A stretch of DNA of 64,000 nucleotides from Charina bottae (lineage: Eukaryota; Chordata; Lepidosauria; Squamata; Charinaidae): the NCBI GenBank assembly GCA_023362775.1, contig JALMGJ010000015.1:5995501-6059500 (forward strand). Direction: 5' to 3'. The notes below the pieces were generated by a model. It saw only the letters and a program-made list of their open reading frames with translations. It searched no databases and was not told where the DNA came from. This document shows, piece by piece, positions 23,032 to 34,535 of this stretch (positions within the stretch are counted from its first letter, which is position 1; each line of letters begins with the position of its first letter). The position numbers were made by a program, and so were the translations under genes.

Positions 23032-23660
23032 CAGAGCTTTCCAAACTGTGTGTCGCGACACGTTAGTGTGTTGCACGAACATAACGAGAAACCTCTGAGT
23101 CGGATGCTCAGAGCCTCAAGCGCCTTGCTGCTGCCGCCTCCGAGCCCTGCCAGGATTCCGCACAGGTCCTAGTGCCTGCCTTGTGCCTTGCTGCCTCCAA
23201 ATCTGCCCTGCCAGGATTCTACGCAGGTCCTAGTGCCTGCCTTGTGCCTGGCTGCCTCCAAACCTGCCCTGCCAGGATTTCACACAGGTCCTAGTGCCTG
23301 CCTTGTGCCTGGCTGCCTCCAAACTGCTGTGGTTCTGCGCAGGTCCTAGTGCCTGCCTTGTGCTTTGCTGCCTCCAAACCTGCCCTGCCAGGATTCCAAA
23401 CAGGTCCTAGTGCCTGCCTGGTGCCCTGCTGTAAGAGGGGAGCTCTGTCCAAGCCTTCCTCTGCTGTAAAGGGGAACTCTGTTTTCATGAGATATGTTGT
23501 GTCCCCATACATTTCGCTATTACAATTTATGTATGTGTCCATATCTCTTATAAGTTAGTTAGTTTAACCTCCGGTTTGCTAGTAAAACTGAATTACTGTG
23601 TCGCGAAATGATACATGTCTAAAAAGTGTGTCACCAACATGAAAAGTTTGGAAAGCTCTG
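23032..23660. mobile_element. hAT MITE with minisatellite core, copy B
   Basis: Same terminal repeats. TSD gtttagag at 23024-23031 and 23661-23668. Five minisatellite units, plus about 170 bp of extra sequence (23440-23600) absent from copies A, C and D, which may be a remnant of a longer parent element. Confidence 0.88.
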
Positions 23661-23668
23661 GTTTAGAG

Positions 23669-24630
23669 CTTGGTTTCTGTGTATGTTTTCATCCTCTAAG
23701 ATGTTCTCAGATTCGATGGAATGTAATTTAAAAAGGAGACAGTTTCCAGGGCGCACATTTCTTGAGCAAAACTGCACAGTGGGAGCTGAGCAACGCAAGT
23801 ACAGCCTTTCCTGAGAGTTGTGTGGCAAAGGCATTATAGCACCGAAAGCAACACAAAAGCCATTTCCAACCCAAAACTTTTGAAAGGTTTCCCCCCCCCC
23901 CCTTCTACGCTGAGTGCCCACCACATTATTGGCTTCAAACTGGGGCTAAACAAGGTTTGCAGAAATCCTTTTTTTATGAGTTTGGCATTCTTGCCCCCTT
24001 GCCTGCAGAGATTTCTTGTACTTTAAAAAGCAGCTATGTTAGTTATGCTAAGTTGATCTATTATTTAAACATGTTAAAACGGAATGAAATGTAAGTATAA
24101 AAAGTTAATGGGAAAAGCTGTAATCTTTGGCTAGTTGCTAGCTTTCCGATGAAGTTGAAACACTGGTGGCTGGACAAACAACCCCCTTTTGTGCAATTCA
24201 GGGTCATGAGATGGGTTGGAAATGATTCTCTGGGCGGGCTTTAAAAAAAGCATAAGATGAGGTGGCAGACAGATTCTTAGAACTAAGAGCTAAACACAGA
24301 GAAATGGAAGCGCAGCCTTTCAAAATACTGTACTGAAACTTGCATGTTAGCTGTCAAATACAAGAGGTTCAGATGAGGACAGCAAATAAAGGTTTAGAAG
24401 ATGGAATTTCAGCAGATTTGGTATGACAGCCTTTCTCAACCAGGATGCCCTATGTGTGTATGGACTTCACTTCCCAAAACTCTCTAGCCAGCATGATCAT
24501 GGATGAGAATTTTGGCAGTTGCAGCCCACCCAGTTAACTCACTAAGAAATGTCTAGGGCTTTTTCTCTACAAGAAGAATAAGAAAAGGGACAGCCTATTT
24601 CCTTAGGTTTCTGCCCATCTGATAAGATTG
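23669..24630. other. SMPD3 intron, one half-MITE only
   Basis: 24430-24530 resembles one arm of an old hAT MITE (cctttctcaaccaggatg). The rest is unassigned. Confidence 0.4.
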
Positions 24631-24638
24631 CTGTAGAG

Positions 24639-25131
24639 CAGAGCTTTCCAAACTGTGTGTCGGGACACGTTAGTGTGTCAGCTGCAGTGTCTGGGTGTGT
24701 TGTGGCTGCTGCTGCCTCCGAGACCTGCCAGGATTCCACGCAGGTCCTAGTGCCTGCCTTGTGTCCTGCTGCCTCCAAACCGGCCCTGCCAGGATTCTGC
24801 GCAGGTCCTAGTGCCTGCCTGGTGCCTTGCTGCCTCCAAACCTGCTGTGATTCCACGCAGGTCCTAGTGCCTGCCTTGTGCCCTGCTGCCTCCAAACCGG
24901 CCCTGCCAGGATTCTGTGCAGGTCCTAGTGCCTGCCTTGTGCCTTGCTGCCTCCAAACCTGCTGTTATTCCACTTAGGTCCTAGTGCCTGCCTTGTGCCT
25001 TGCTGCCTCCAAACTTGCTGTGATTCCGCGCGGGTCCTAGTGCCTGCCTTGTACCCTGCTGTAAAAGTGTGTTGTGAAATGATGCATGTCTAAAAAGTGT
25101 GTCACCAACATGAAAAGTTTGGAAAGCTCTG
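24639..25131. mobile_element. hAT MITE with minisatellite core, copy C
   Basis: Same ends. TSD ctgtagag at 24631-24638 and 25132-25139. Six minisatellite units. Confidence 0.88.
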
Positions 25132-25170
25132 CTGTAGAGTCACTATGCTTTGGGTTCCTTGGATCAAACG

Positions 25171-25286
25171 ATACGATCTTGGCAACTTTAAGATATTTGG
25201 ATTTCCACTCCCAGAATTCTGGCTGGCTGGGAATTCTAGGAGTCAAAGTCCACATATCTTAAAGTTGCCAAGGTTGAGAAACACTG
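25171..25286. mobile_element. Palindromic hAT MITE with eroded left end
   Basis: Arms cttggcaactttaagata and tatcttaaagttgccaag match the other short MITEs. The right end gttgagaaacactg is intact, but the left terminal bases are lost. Confidence 0.65.
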
Positions 25287-25670
25287 AAACGGGTCCTAGG
25301 ATGCTCACCTTCTCTGTTGAGATGCCTGCTCTCTGGAATGATATCTCTCACCATGATGATGTTCTGAAAGTCTTTAAAAAATGTGACTGTCCTCCCAGGC
25401 CTTGAGGATAGGATGCTTGAGGGGCCCCTGACAGCTGTGGTTTTGAGTCACTTTATTCCTAAAACGGCTGGCCATTTCAAGTGGGGATCTTGAATGAGCA
25501 GAAAGTCTAAGCTTCTGCCCAACTGGCTTTCTTCCTGCCACAATCAAAAGACTTTCAGAGTCATAATCTCATCAAATTTTGCTAAATGTGTACCGTCCAA
25601 AGCCATCAACATATAAAATAAGAAATAATTAAAACTACCTATAAGAACAGGCCACAAGTAGGTGGTGACA

Positions 25671-25885
25671 TTTTTTTATTTTATTTTATTTTATTTTATT
25701 TTATTTTATTTTATTTTATTTTATTTTATTTTATTTTATTTTATTTTATTATTTTATTATTTTATTTTATTTTATTTTATTTTATTATTTTATATTTTAT
25801 ATTTTATATTTTATATTTTATATTTTATATTTTATATTTTATATTATTTTATATTTTATATTTTATATTATTTTATATTTTATTT
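25671..25885. repeat. (TTTTA)n array, about 215 bp
   Basis: Nearly pure TTTTA units to about 25790, then longer mixed tattttata units. The reverse complement type occurs at 57581-57761. Confidence 0.95.
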
Positions 25886-25889
25886 TAAT

Positions 25890-25945
25890 CTCCTCGATTG
25901 GTATTTTATTTATTATTTAAATTTGTATTACCGCCCATCTCCCCC
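25890..25945 (-). mobile_element. LINE 3' tail fragment (gggagatgggcggtaata type)
   Basis: Minus strand: ggttgggggagatgggcggt, then aatacaaatttaaat and AAAT-like repeats. Same tail type as 37141-37225 and 47365-47406. Confidence 0.5.
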
Positions 25946-27358
25946 AACCGGGGACATCCATAGCGGTCCTCAATTGCTCTGTTTTCAATGATTTCTAAAA
26001 AGCTAATAAGGTGGATGCTGATCAGATATTCTCAAGGGCACGTGCTGCAGCAGAGAAACCGTAGCTGCAAGCTTCTATCTCCCTTGCCACCCAAAGTGAG
26101 GAACTATTAGAAGATTCTCCTGGGACTTCCATGTTGGGTAGTTTAATACTGGGTAGAGGCGACAGTCTTAGAGTTCCATTTTATTGCCACCAAACCACAA
26201 GGCGTTTCCAGTCTGTAAGACTGACTCTGAATGGGGTCTTCAGAGTGACAGCTTGTGAGCTGGCAATGACGGCTGCCTGAGAAAGTATCTATCATCATCA
26301 CTTCTCAACAGCTGGGTTTGGGAAGCAAGCTTAATTTATTTATGAATTCACACATTTTCGGGGTTCACATAATGTGCTGAATCATAAACCAACCCAAAGG
26401 GCTGGTTTCACACCATGCACTGAGCCACCCAGAAACACACACTAATCAAGATTAAAATAAACCAAGTTTAGCAAATGGTGTAAAGGCAGCTCGTAGGTCT
26501 TTAGCTGACCTGATTAAAAATTTCATTTATTTATTTTATCTATTAGATTTTGCCACCGGTGCACCCAGACGCTGGGCTCCTGCAGAAAGCGCGAGAGTGA
26601 ATTGCCGCACTGCGATGTGCTGGCAGAAGCAGCGTAGGAAGCCGAGGAGAGAAACGGACGATTGGACTATGACCTCAAGCAGGAAGCCTCCGTCCACCTC
26701 AGAAGGCGGATCCCTTGGAGACCTCCTGCTCACAGCATTGGAAAAAAGCCAAATGGCAATAGATCCAGGATATACTCTTCACACAAAAGGCTGGGATTCT
26801 ACCTGATGAAGCAACCACCTTGGACCTATACAGTATTAGAAGGGGATTGGCTGAATTCATGAAGATTAAGGCTATTCATGACATGATGAAGGCTACATCA
26901 TTTTCTCCCATATTAAATGATTAATACCCTCCCATTCTCCAGTTACTGGAGTTATTGGAGAACATGACTGGTTGTGCACAACACTCCGGAAATGCTCAAA
27001 ACGGAGAGTTTGCAGTTGCAGGAATCCAACCATTGCTTTGAGCATGACCCAGACCATCTCTCTGTTGTGTGTTCTCTTGCACACGCAGAGTATCAGAAAG
27101 CGTTTAGCTTCAGAGACCAATAAATGAGCCAGTCATTGTAGTAACTTAGTTGCAGTTGTATTAGTTACTCATACAAACAGATACTATTTACAGTCCTCTT
27201 CCAGATCCCTGGAAGTATTACAATTCTTTCATCACTCACCAGAAAAGGTAAGTAGCAGAAGCAAGCAGTCAGCTGGGTGGGGCAAGCAGGCAGCTTCTTT
27301 TATACTCCTCAACCTGGATCACGTGCTGCCTGACCTTTTAAAGTTTGCAGGTGCTTAC
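25946..27358. other. SMPD3 intron, mostly unassigned
   Basis: 26340-26510 holds the unclassified 'ttcacataatgtgctgaatc' repeat. 26530-27350 is unassigned and may include an LTR-like piece around an aataaatgag at 27118; no ends were found. Confidence 0.35.
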
Positions 27359-27366
27359 CTAATAAG

Positions 27367-27760
27367 TAGGCTGACCATATTTCCTTGAGACAAAAACGGG
27401 ACATTGGGGTGGCAAAACGGGATGGGGTCTTATGTAATATTCTGTATTCATGAAAAAGACAAGTTCCCCGCCCACCGGTCCACGTGATTGGCTCCTGCCT
27501 GCAAACCCCGCCCCCTGTGATTGGCTCCCGCCTGCAAACCCCATCCCCAGGTCCTTCCTTTGCCACGCGCTGATAGGCAGGAGGGCTTCCTCTTCCGGGC
27601 TGCCTCCAATCGGCAGCTCCAGCTTGGATCCTCCTTCCGCGCCATTCCCACCAGGTTTAAAAAACGGGACAAAATTGAGATTTTTATCAAAACGACAGGA
27701 CGGTTGAATGCTAAAAAAAACGGGACTGTCCCGTTCAAAACGGGACATATGGTCAGCCTA
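27367..27760. mobile_element. hAT-like MITE with TAGGCTGACCATAT ends
   Basis: 394 bp. The terminal inverted repeat TAGGCTGACCATAT is perfect. Exact 8-bp TSD ctaataag at 27359-27366 and 27761-27768. Interior gattggctcccgcctgcaaa cassettes resemble those in the 33646 element although the ends are unrelated. Subterminal aaacgggac motifs repeat several times. Confidence 0.85.
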
Positions 27761-27822
27761 CTAATAAGGTTCTATTGCTGTGACTTACTCCTCAAGGAAT
27801 AATACACCAACACTCTCTAAGC

Positions 27823-28047
27823 CAGAGCTTTCCAAACTGTGTGTCGCGACACAAAAGTGTGTTGCCACACACAGTCTGGTGTGTCGCCACACAACCCGGA
27901 AGCGCTGATCATCATCAGCGCTTCCGGGTTTCCCCGCGGCGACACACCAACAGCGGCGCGCAAAAACCCGAAAGCGGCAGCAGTGCTTCCGGGTTTTTGC
28001 GCGCTGCCACAACGGCGGCACTTCCGGGAAAACTTTGGAAAGCCCTG
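27823..28047. mobile_element. hAT MITE, hairpin-core subfamily, inverted copy
   Basis: TSD ctctaagc at 27815-27822 and 28048-28055. Core words match the 4983 and 28594 copies in reverse orientation (acccggaagcgctgatcatc, gcgcgctgcc). Confidence 0.87.
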
Positions 28048-28593
28048 CTCTAAGCCATGATATGGATTATTTCTTGGGCACTGCATGCTCTGCAGTGTAA
28101 ATGCAAGAATTGTTCTTTCTAAGCCCACATCTAAGATTTAGTGTGTTTTATCAATCCAGCCCAGGAATGTGAAATGTGGCAACTCTTCAGTTTTCACTAC
28201 TTTGCTTATTAAGAAGAATAGGGAAAAGGGAAAAGCAATGAAAAAGATATTCACATTATTATTAAAGCAAAGTCATATTTCTCTTACTTGGCTTAATAAC
28301 AGAAAGCAAGAAATGCTTCTTCCTAAGTTTCCCTTCCAAGTTATCCTCCTAGTTGGAGGTGATTGGCGTAGCCAATCTGAAAGGTGCTGAGTTGGGGAAG
28401 CTCTTTGGATACAGCCAGTAAGGGTGGATTCCAGCCAAGGCTTGCATTAGCAAAGGCAGCATGTGTATTATAAAATATTTAGATTACTGCCTAGGCATAA
28501 TGCAGAAAGCTTGTTTTTAAAAGCTGACAAAGTAGCTGCAAAGTTCTGAAACTTTGGTGGGTCAGTTTGTCTCTGTTTCTGTATAACCAAGTT

Positions 28594-28864
28594 CAGGGCT
28601 TTCCAAAGTTTTCCCGCGGTGACACACCAACCGCCGTTGGTGTGTCGCTGCGGGAAAACCCGGAAGTGCCGCCGTTGCGGCAGCGCGCAAAAACCCAGAA
28701 GCACTGCTGCCGCTTTCGGGTTTTTGCGCGCCACGGTTGGTGTGTCGCCGCGAGAAAACCCGGAAGCGCTGATGATGATCAGCGCTTCCGGGTGGTGTGG
28801 TGACACACCAGACCGTGTGTGGCAACACACTTTTGTGTCGCGACACACAGTTTGGAAAGCTCTG
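28594..28864. mobile_element. hAT MITE, hairpin-core subfamily
   Basis: Ends cagggctttcc and ggaaagctctg. The flanking 8-mers accaagtt and caatagtt do not match well, so the TSD has decayed. Without the copied flank present in the 4983 copy, its right end reads cgacacacagtttgg, giving the unmodified structure. Confidence 0.82.
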
Positions 28865-29545
28865 CAATAGTTTGATCTCTAAAGGAGATTTACACCATCA
28901 CTAGTAGAGTTTTAGACTTTTTTCCCTCTTTGAATAGCTGCCCTGGTAACCCACTGCAGCCTGCTTTGATGTTATTTTTGATATTTGCATCACATTTTCT
29001 CTGTTGAAACTCCAAGCTGGAGTCTCTGATTGGAGGAAGACCTTTAGACCTAGATCAGTTTTCTTACAGCAATGGCCTGCATCAACTCTCCACAGTTTGA
29101 AAGTCTGAGAAATATGGGGGCTCCAACTCCTGGAATTCCTCAGTTAGTGGGAGTTGTAGCCATGAAACCTCTGGAAAGTGATGGTCTGCAGAAGATGCAC
29201 TTCCAGAGTCCCACCATCTTCTTTTGCAGGGCTATGAGCCAAATTAAGACGAATGATAATAACTACAGATGATCTGGTCAGTATGAGTGAAGATCTGAAA
29301 AGGTCTTTCTTGAAGGCCTGGCATTAGAAGACCAATAACCTAGTCAGTTAAATTCTCTAAACTCAGGTGGCTTCCATCTTTGTTTCTGGCAAGGATGTAG
29401 AAGCAATTCAGATTCTAGGTTATGATGGGGATGGGGGACAGGAGGAGGAGGAGGAGGACTCACCAAAATAGAAAAAAAGAAATGTTTATTAGCACACTCT
29501 TCTTATGTATAAGTAAAGCTACTAAAGCTACAGTATAGGCAGAAA
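28865..29545. other. SMPD3 intron, nothing recognised
   Basis: Only a (GGA)n-like stretch at 29441-29458 stands out. Confidence 0.45.
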
Positions 29546-29553
29546 GTTTAGAG

Positions 29554-29659
29554 TAGTGTTTTTCAAACTTGGCCACTTTAAGATATTGAGAATTCCCCAG
29601 CAGGAATTCTGGGAGTTGAAGTCCACACATCTTAAAGTGGCCAAGTTTGAAAAACACTG
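29554..29659. mobile_element. Short palindromic hAT MITE
   Basis: 106 bp, nearly a perfect inverted repeat (tagtgtttttcaaacttggc against its complement), with an aattctgggagttgaagtcc arm. TSD gtttagag and gtttagaa. Confidence 0.82.
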
Positions 29660-29711
29660 GTTTAGAATATGGAGATAGTATTGAAGAAAAAATATGGCTT
29701 AATCTTAAAAG

Positions 29712-29947
29712 GTGAAAAGGCCACATAATGAGAAGACAGGATACCCTGGAGAAGATGCTGATGCTGGGGAAAGTGGAAGGCAAAAGGAAGAGGGGCCGAC
29801 CAAGGGCAAGATGGATGGATGATATTCTGGAGGTGACGGACTCGACCGTGGGGGAGCTGGGGATGGCGACGGCCGACAGGAAGCTCTGGCGTGGGCTGGT
29901 CCATGAAGTCATGAAGAGTCGGAAGCGACTGAACGAATAAACAACAA
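29712..29947 (+). mobile_element. RTE-type LINE 3' end, first of two stacked insertions
   Basis: Encodes MRRQDTLEKMLMLGKVEGKR and ends KSRKRLNE, then gaataaacaacaa. It is bracketed by the 11-mer aatcttaaaag at 29701-29711 and 29948-29958, a plausible TSD. Confidence 0.78.
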
Positions 29948-29958
29948 AATCTTAAAAG

Positions 29959-30219
29959 ATTAATCTAGGCTTAGACTCTCATACTTTGGGCACATTGTCA
30001 GGAAAGACCGATCGCTTGAAAAGGACATCACGTTTGGTAAAGTCGAGGGCCAGCAGAAAAGAGGAAGACCTTCAACACGATGAATTGACACAATTACTGC
30101 AAAAATGGATGCAAACATTGGAACAGTCAGGCAATTGGCGCAAGACCATTTAGCATTTTGTTCTATTATACATAGGGTCGCCATGAGTCATAAACGACTC
30201 GATGGCAACTAACAACAAC
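29959..30219 (+). mobile_element. RTE-type LINE 3' end, second of two stacked insertions
   Basis: Belongs to the subfamily seen at 22406-22672 (FGHIVRKDRSLEKD, then gtcgccatgagtcataaacg and an AAC tail). It is bracketed by the same 11-mer aatcttaaaag at 29948-29958 and 30220-30230, with a further tandem copy at 30231-30241. Confidence 0.78.
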
Positions 30220-30241
30220 AATCTTAAAAGAATCTTAAAAG

Positions 30242-31181
30242 CTGGACAGTTTCTCTCTTCCTCCTTTCCCAGTTTCCTTGATTCTCTTACACCCAAGAGA
30301 ATCAAGGGCGGCCAAGCATGAGTTTCTTCCTCCCTCCCTCCTCCTTTTCAGAGTTAAGCTGTTTTTGTGAATGGCTGCTGCATATTTTCTTCAAGGCTAT
30401 TTCTGCACTCCTTGACAAAGGTAGACAAACTTGCTATAAATAAAAATGGAATACATCTCATCATATTGAAGAAGACTATGACTAGATGATGTATGTATAC
30501 ATCTAACTTGAATTAGGCATTTCTGTCCTGACAATTTCTCCTCATAGAATGAGACAGTAAAGAGAGGGGTTTCTTTGGAAGAGGGACTTCCAAAGGACAG
30601 TAAAGATAACTTTTCAAACAGGCTGTCCTTCAGAAGCTAAGATATTTGGCAAGTTTATGGCTCCTACATTCCTGTGTTAGTGTTTTTGTTTTGGTCACAA
30701 CATGTTTCTCCTGAAAAAGACCTAGAAGCACATGAGAGAATAGCTGTCACCTGAAATTGCCCATCCCAGTATGACAAACACAGCTCTCTTCATGTCCTCC
30801 TAACAAACCGGAGTGGGACTCACATTGTAAGGCCTCTGCTACCAGTAATCTTCATTCTACAATCTCCATCTTGAGAGTGACTTCTAACCAGACCTCGGAA
30901 CTAAAATATGGGGGTCAAAGTTTTGGTTTGTTTGGTTCCTTATTATTTGCTTCTTCCCTGATTCCACTTATTATCTTATTATCTTAAGTAAATTAGGAAT
31001 TCTAGAGGCTTCAAAACCTTGGCCACAGACTAGACTAAACTAGAGTGGGGTTGGGTAGTTTGTGGTTCAGTGTTGTAGCAACAACTATCTTCTTAGCATG
31101 TGATGTGAACCTCTGTTAATCTGTAATGTTAATATGACCTATTTGGTTTTACATCATGTATTCTGTGAAAATAGCATGTTG
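30242..31181. other. SMPD3 intron, nothing recognised
   Basis: No repeats with definable ends. Confidence 0.45.
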
Positions 31182-31189
31182 ATCTAAGG

Positions 31190-31316
31190 CTGTGTTTCTC
31201 AACCTTGGCAACTTTAAGAGGTGTGGACTTCAACACCCAGCATTCCGCATGCTGGCTGGGGAATTCTGGGAGTTGAAGTCGACACCTCGTAAAGTTGCCA
31301 AGGTTGAGAAACACTG
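31190..31316. mobile_element. Short palindromic hAT MITE
   Basis: 127 bp, ends ctgtgtttctcaaccttggc and its complement. Exact TSD atctaagg at 31182-31189 and 31317-31324. Confidence 0.85.
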
Positions 31317-31495
31317 ATCTAAGGTATGGAGGGTTTATGAAACCCACCTTTGTGTAATTTTAGTTTGTCAAAATAAAGGCATTATCTGGGTATGGATCTG
31401 GGATTTTCACCCCTCATGGTTTTCTTTGTCTTCTGTTCTTCATCACCTCTGCTTTTGTGTTTAATCAAATCATTCCAGCTCATGATCAGATTGTA

Positions 31496-31905
31496 CAAGT
31501 AGTCCTCACTTAACAACTATTCATCTAGTGACGGTTCAGACTTACAACAGTTCTGGAAAAACCTACTTATGACCGCTCCTCACACTTATGACCATCGCCA
31601 TGTCCCCATGGTCATGTGATCACAATTTGGGCACTTGGCAACCGGTTTGCATTTATGACCATCGCAGTGTTCTGCGGTCACATGATCGCCATTTTTGACC
31701 TTCTCGGCCAGCTTCTGGCAAGCAAAATCAATGGGGAACCGCATGATTTGCTTAACGACCACATGGTTCACTTAATGCCTGCGGTGATTCACTTAATGAC
31801 TGCTGCAAAAAAGGTTGTAAAATCAGGTTGGATTTGCTTAATGACTGCTTCGCTTAGCAACCAAAATTCCGGTCCCAGTTGTGGTTGTTAAGCAAGGACT
31901 ACCTG
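31496..31905. mobile_element. TA-flanked MITE (Tc1/mariner type), copy 1
   Basis: Ends caagtagtcctcacttaa and the complement of caggtagtccttgcttaa, flanked by TA dinucleotides. Interior is made of short cgacc/ggtcg, cacgtgatca-like and gcttaatgac words. No transposase. Confidence 0.78.
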
Positions 31906-32344
31906 TATATTCCCCTGGATTTTGTAGAGCAGTTCTTGATTCAGTGACTGCAAACCAAAACACATGCATTGTAAAACTTTGTAAAAAAGGTGAATCCTAA
32001 AGAAAAGTGCACAGACTAAAAAGGCTATTTTTGTGTCACTTCTTTAAAATCTGCAAACAACTGCAGAAATGGGATGAAATGGTTGACTGGATTAGAAACT
32101 GACGTAGATCTGACATAAACTGATTTGTCCATTCCTGGCTGAAGAAGAATATTCTTGGGCTTACATCAAATGCCTCACAACTGTTTAACTTCCTCAAATC
32201 TCGTGTCCTCTGGATGTTTGGGGGCTACATATTCCTATATTTCCTGGCAGTGTGGCCATCAAACCTGCTGGCTAGGAAAAAAATTCAGTCATAGTCCTAA
32301 GACATTTAGGGGATAGCAGTTTGGTTGGGGAGGTTGCTTTAGAG

Positions 32345-32650
32345 CAGCCTTTCTCAACTTTTTGACCCTGGAGGAACCCTTGAAATACTTTTCAGGTCTC
32401 AGGGAACCCCTGCACATTCAGGCTCCAATATAGGCCAGAAGTTACAAAATTATTATATTTGTTTCATGGGTAAGCCTGTATAGATGCATTAACCTTCTTA
32501 AACTAAAAATAAAGAATGAAACTTACCTCTTGAATGTGAAGTTGCCCGAATTTGAAATATTTTTTTAAATACATTGTGATCTCCCAGGGAGCCCCTAGTG
32601 ACCTCTCGCGGAACCCTAGGGTGCCGCGGAACTCTGGTTGAGAAACCCTG
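32345..32650. mobile_element. hAT MITE with CAGCCTTTCTCAAC ends
   Basis: 306 bp. Left cagcctttctcaactttttg, right ggttgagaaaccctg. TSD ctttagag and ctttagat. AT-rich interior without coding. Confidence 0.8.
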
Positions 32651-32764
32651 CTTTAGATCCTGGACAATTTAATGCCAAGGACAACTACAAAAAAACAAGG
32701 AGACTAGAGTCCAGAATAAACTCATACTGAGGACTGTTCCTGAAACCTTCTTGCTAATGGTGAG

Positions 32765-32990
32765 AATCATAGAATTGTAGAGTTGGAAGGGATCTTCTAA
32801 TCTAGTCCAACCTTCTACAATGTTCTGGAAACCAATTAAATCATCCTTGAAATGTGGCTGTCCAGAGTCTTCTAGAAAACCTCCAGAGATGGGGAACTCA
32901 GAACCCTGCAGGTAGTCTGTTTCCCCTGTTGTACAGATCACATACTTAATACGTTTTTCCATATGTTTAAACAAAATCTAGGCAGCTGCA
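32765..32990 (-). mobile_element. Older CR1-type LINE 3' end
   Basis: The plus strand reads agaatcatagaattgtagag then ttggaagggatctt, the same CR1 terminal motif as at 63190 but more diverged. Similarity continues to about 32990 through the gtccagagtcttctag stretch. No usable frame is left. Confidence 0.7.
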
Positions 32991-33074
32991 ACGTGTACCC
33001 AACATTTTCGTCCTAATTTCTGTTGCGGTGGAAAAGAGTTCCTGACCACCTCCTCTAAGGCATGACACCCGAGT

Positions 33075-33300
33075 TTTATGTATTTGATTTATATCTTGCT
33101 GTTCACACAGAAGCTCATGGTAGCATACCTAGCACTCCCTCCTCCCATTTTCCCCACGTCCCACCCTTTGAAATAGGCTGGGCTGAGAGAGAGGGGCTGG
33201 CCGTCAAAGCCCCCAGGGAGCTTCTGTGCTGAGCAGGGACTTGAACTCACGGATCCCCCAATGCCAATCCAACACCTTCACCGCTATACCATGTGTTCAG
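33075..33300 (-). mobile_element. Diverged tRNA-type SINE
   Basis: Shares cctcccattttccccac, gggctgagagagag and gacttgaactcacgg with the family at 48911. Strongly decayed. Confidence 0.55.
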
Positions 33301-33645
33301 CACAGTTGTGCCATAACTGAAAAGGGGCTCTACACAGGAGCTTTGAAACTTTGAAGCTTTTCATCTAGGCTGGAGAAGCCAAGCCTCTTTCTTCAACTTG
33401 GTTTTCCCAGCTTCCTAGTAGTAAATGGCTCTCTCATCGGTGCTTTGTTCAGACTTCAGTGAAGGCTTGGGGTCTGTAATTAAGACTATCAATTCTTTGG
33501 ATAGCTGGAAAAGAGGATTACCTGCCTGCGAGGAAATTGGGGAGGGGAGGGGACGGAAACACTGCAGCCAGCTTGCTGGAATGGGTAATAAATCAATGAC
33601 TCAGCTCTGGGCAGGTAGGAACAGACTGGTTTTAATCCTTTAACC

Positions 33646-33907
33646 CAGGGGTCCCCAACCTGTGGGCCGTGGCTCACTAGTGGGCCGCGGCCTGTTAAGA
33701 AGTGGGCCGCGGGGCTCCCTCCTGCAAACCCCGCCCCCCGGTGTGCACGATTACCCCACCCTGGTGCACGCGATTGGCTCCCGCCTGCAAAGCCCTCCCC
33801 CCCGGTGCGCGCAATTGGCTCCCACCTGCAAACCCCGCCCCCCCCGGTCCGTGGAAAAATTTTCTTCCACGACTGGTCCCTGGTGCCACAAAGGTTGGGG
33901 ACCGCTG
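33646..33907. mobile_element. hAT MITE with CAGGGGTCCCCAACCT ends
   Basis: 262 bp. Ends CAGGGGTCCCCAACCT and, inverted, aggttggggaccgctg. Exact TSD ctttaacc at 33638-33645 and 33908-33915. The interior has three degenerate units of an attggctcccgcctgcaaa cassette with GC boxes. Confidence 0.88.
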
Positions 33908-34197
33908 CTTTAACCCTTAATATACGCACATGCTGAATGGGGACCAGAGATTTGAGCACCAACCAGATTCTGGAGATGCACAGCAGATTAAAATAAAAGG
34001 CTTCTACTGGCTCCTCTTGAGGCTTGATAAAACTGTATTAGATGGACCAACAATAATCTATCTCAGCATAAAGCAGCAACATCGTGGCTGCATTTTGCAG
34101 AACACATTTCACTGAATCAACGTAGTAACCATTTTCTGTGTTCATACAGTACCTTGAACCATTAACTCCCAAAGAGGCTGGTTTCATGCAATATAAA

Positions 34198-34530
34198 AAA
34201 GGTAAAGGTTCCCCCCGCACATTTGTGCAGTCGTGTCCGACTCTAGGGGCCGGTGCTCATCTCCGTTTGTTAGCCGAAGAGCCAGCGTTGTCCGAAGATG
34301 CTTCCGCGGTCATGTGGCCGGCATGACGCACGCGGAACGCTGTTACCTACCCACCGAAGTGGTACCTATTAATCTACTTGCATTTTGCATGCTTTCAAAT
34401 TGCTAGGTTGGGAAGAGCTGGGGTGAGTGCGGGAGCTCACTCCACACGCAGGGCTAGGGATTCGAACCTCCGAACTTGCGATCTTCCGATCAACAAGCCT
34501 GGCGTCTTACCCACTGAGCCACCACACCCC
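34198..34530 (-). mobile_element. Sauria SINE
   Basis: Complete in minus orientation. It adjoins an LTR fragment on its right side. TSD not clear. Confidence 0.85.
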
Positions 34531-34535
34531 ATTAA

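Noticed and set aside
24430..24535. Possible hAT MITE
   Set aside because: Only one arm is recognisable and no TSD or partner end was found.
25662..25991. 109-codon frame FYFILFYFIL
   Set aside because: Translation of the (TTTTA)n array.
27810..28060. Possible G-quadruplex or CpG-island promoter
   Set aside because: The GC-rich block is fully explained by the hairpin-core MITE with exact TSDs.
33489..33962. 157-codon frame with GGG/GFAGGSQ repeats
   Set aside because: Reads through the tandem cassette of the CAGGGGTCCCC MITE.
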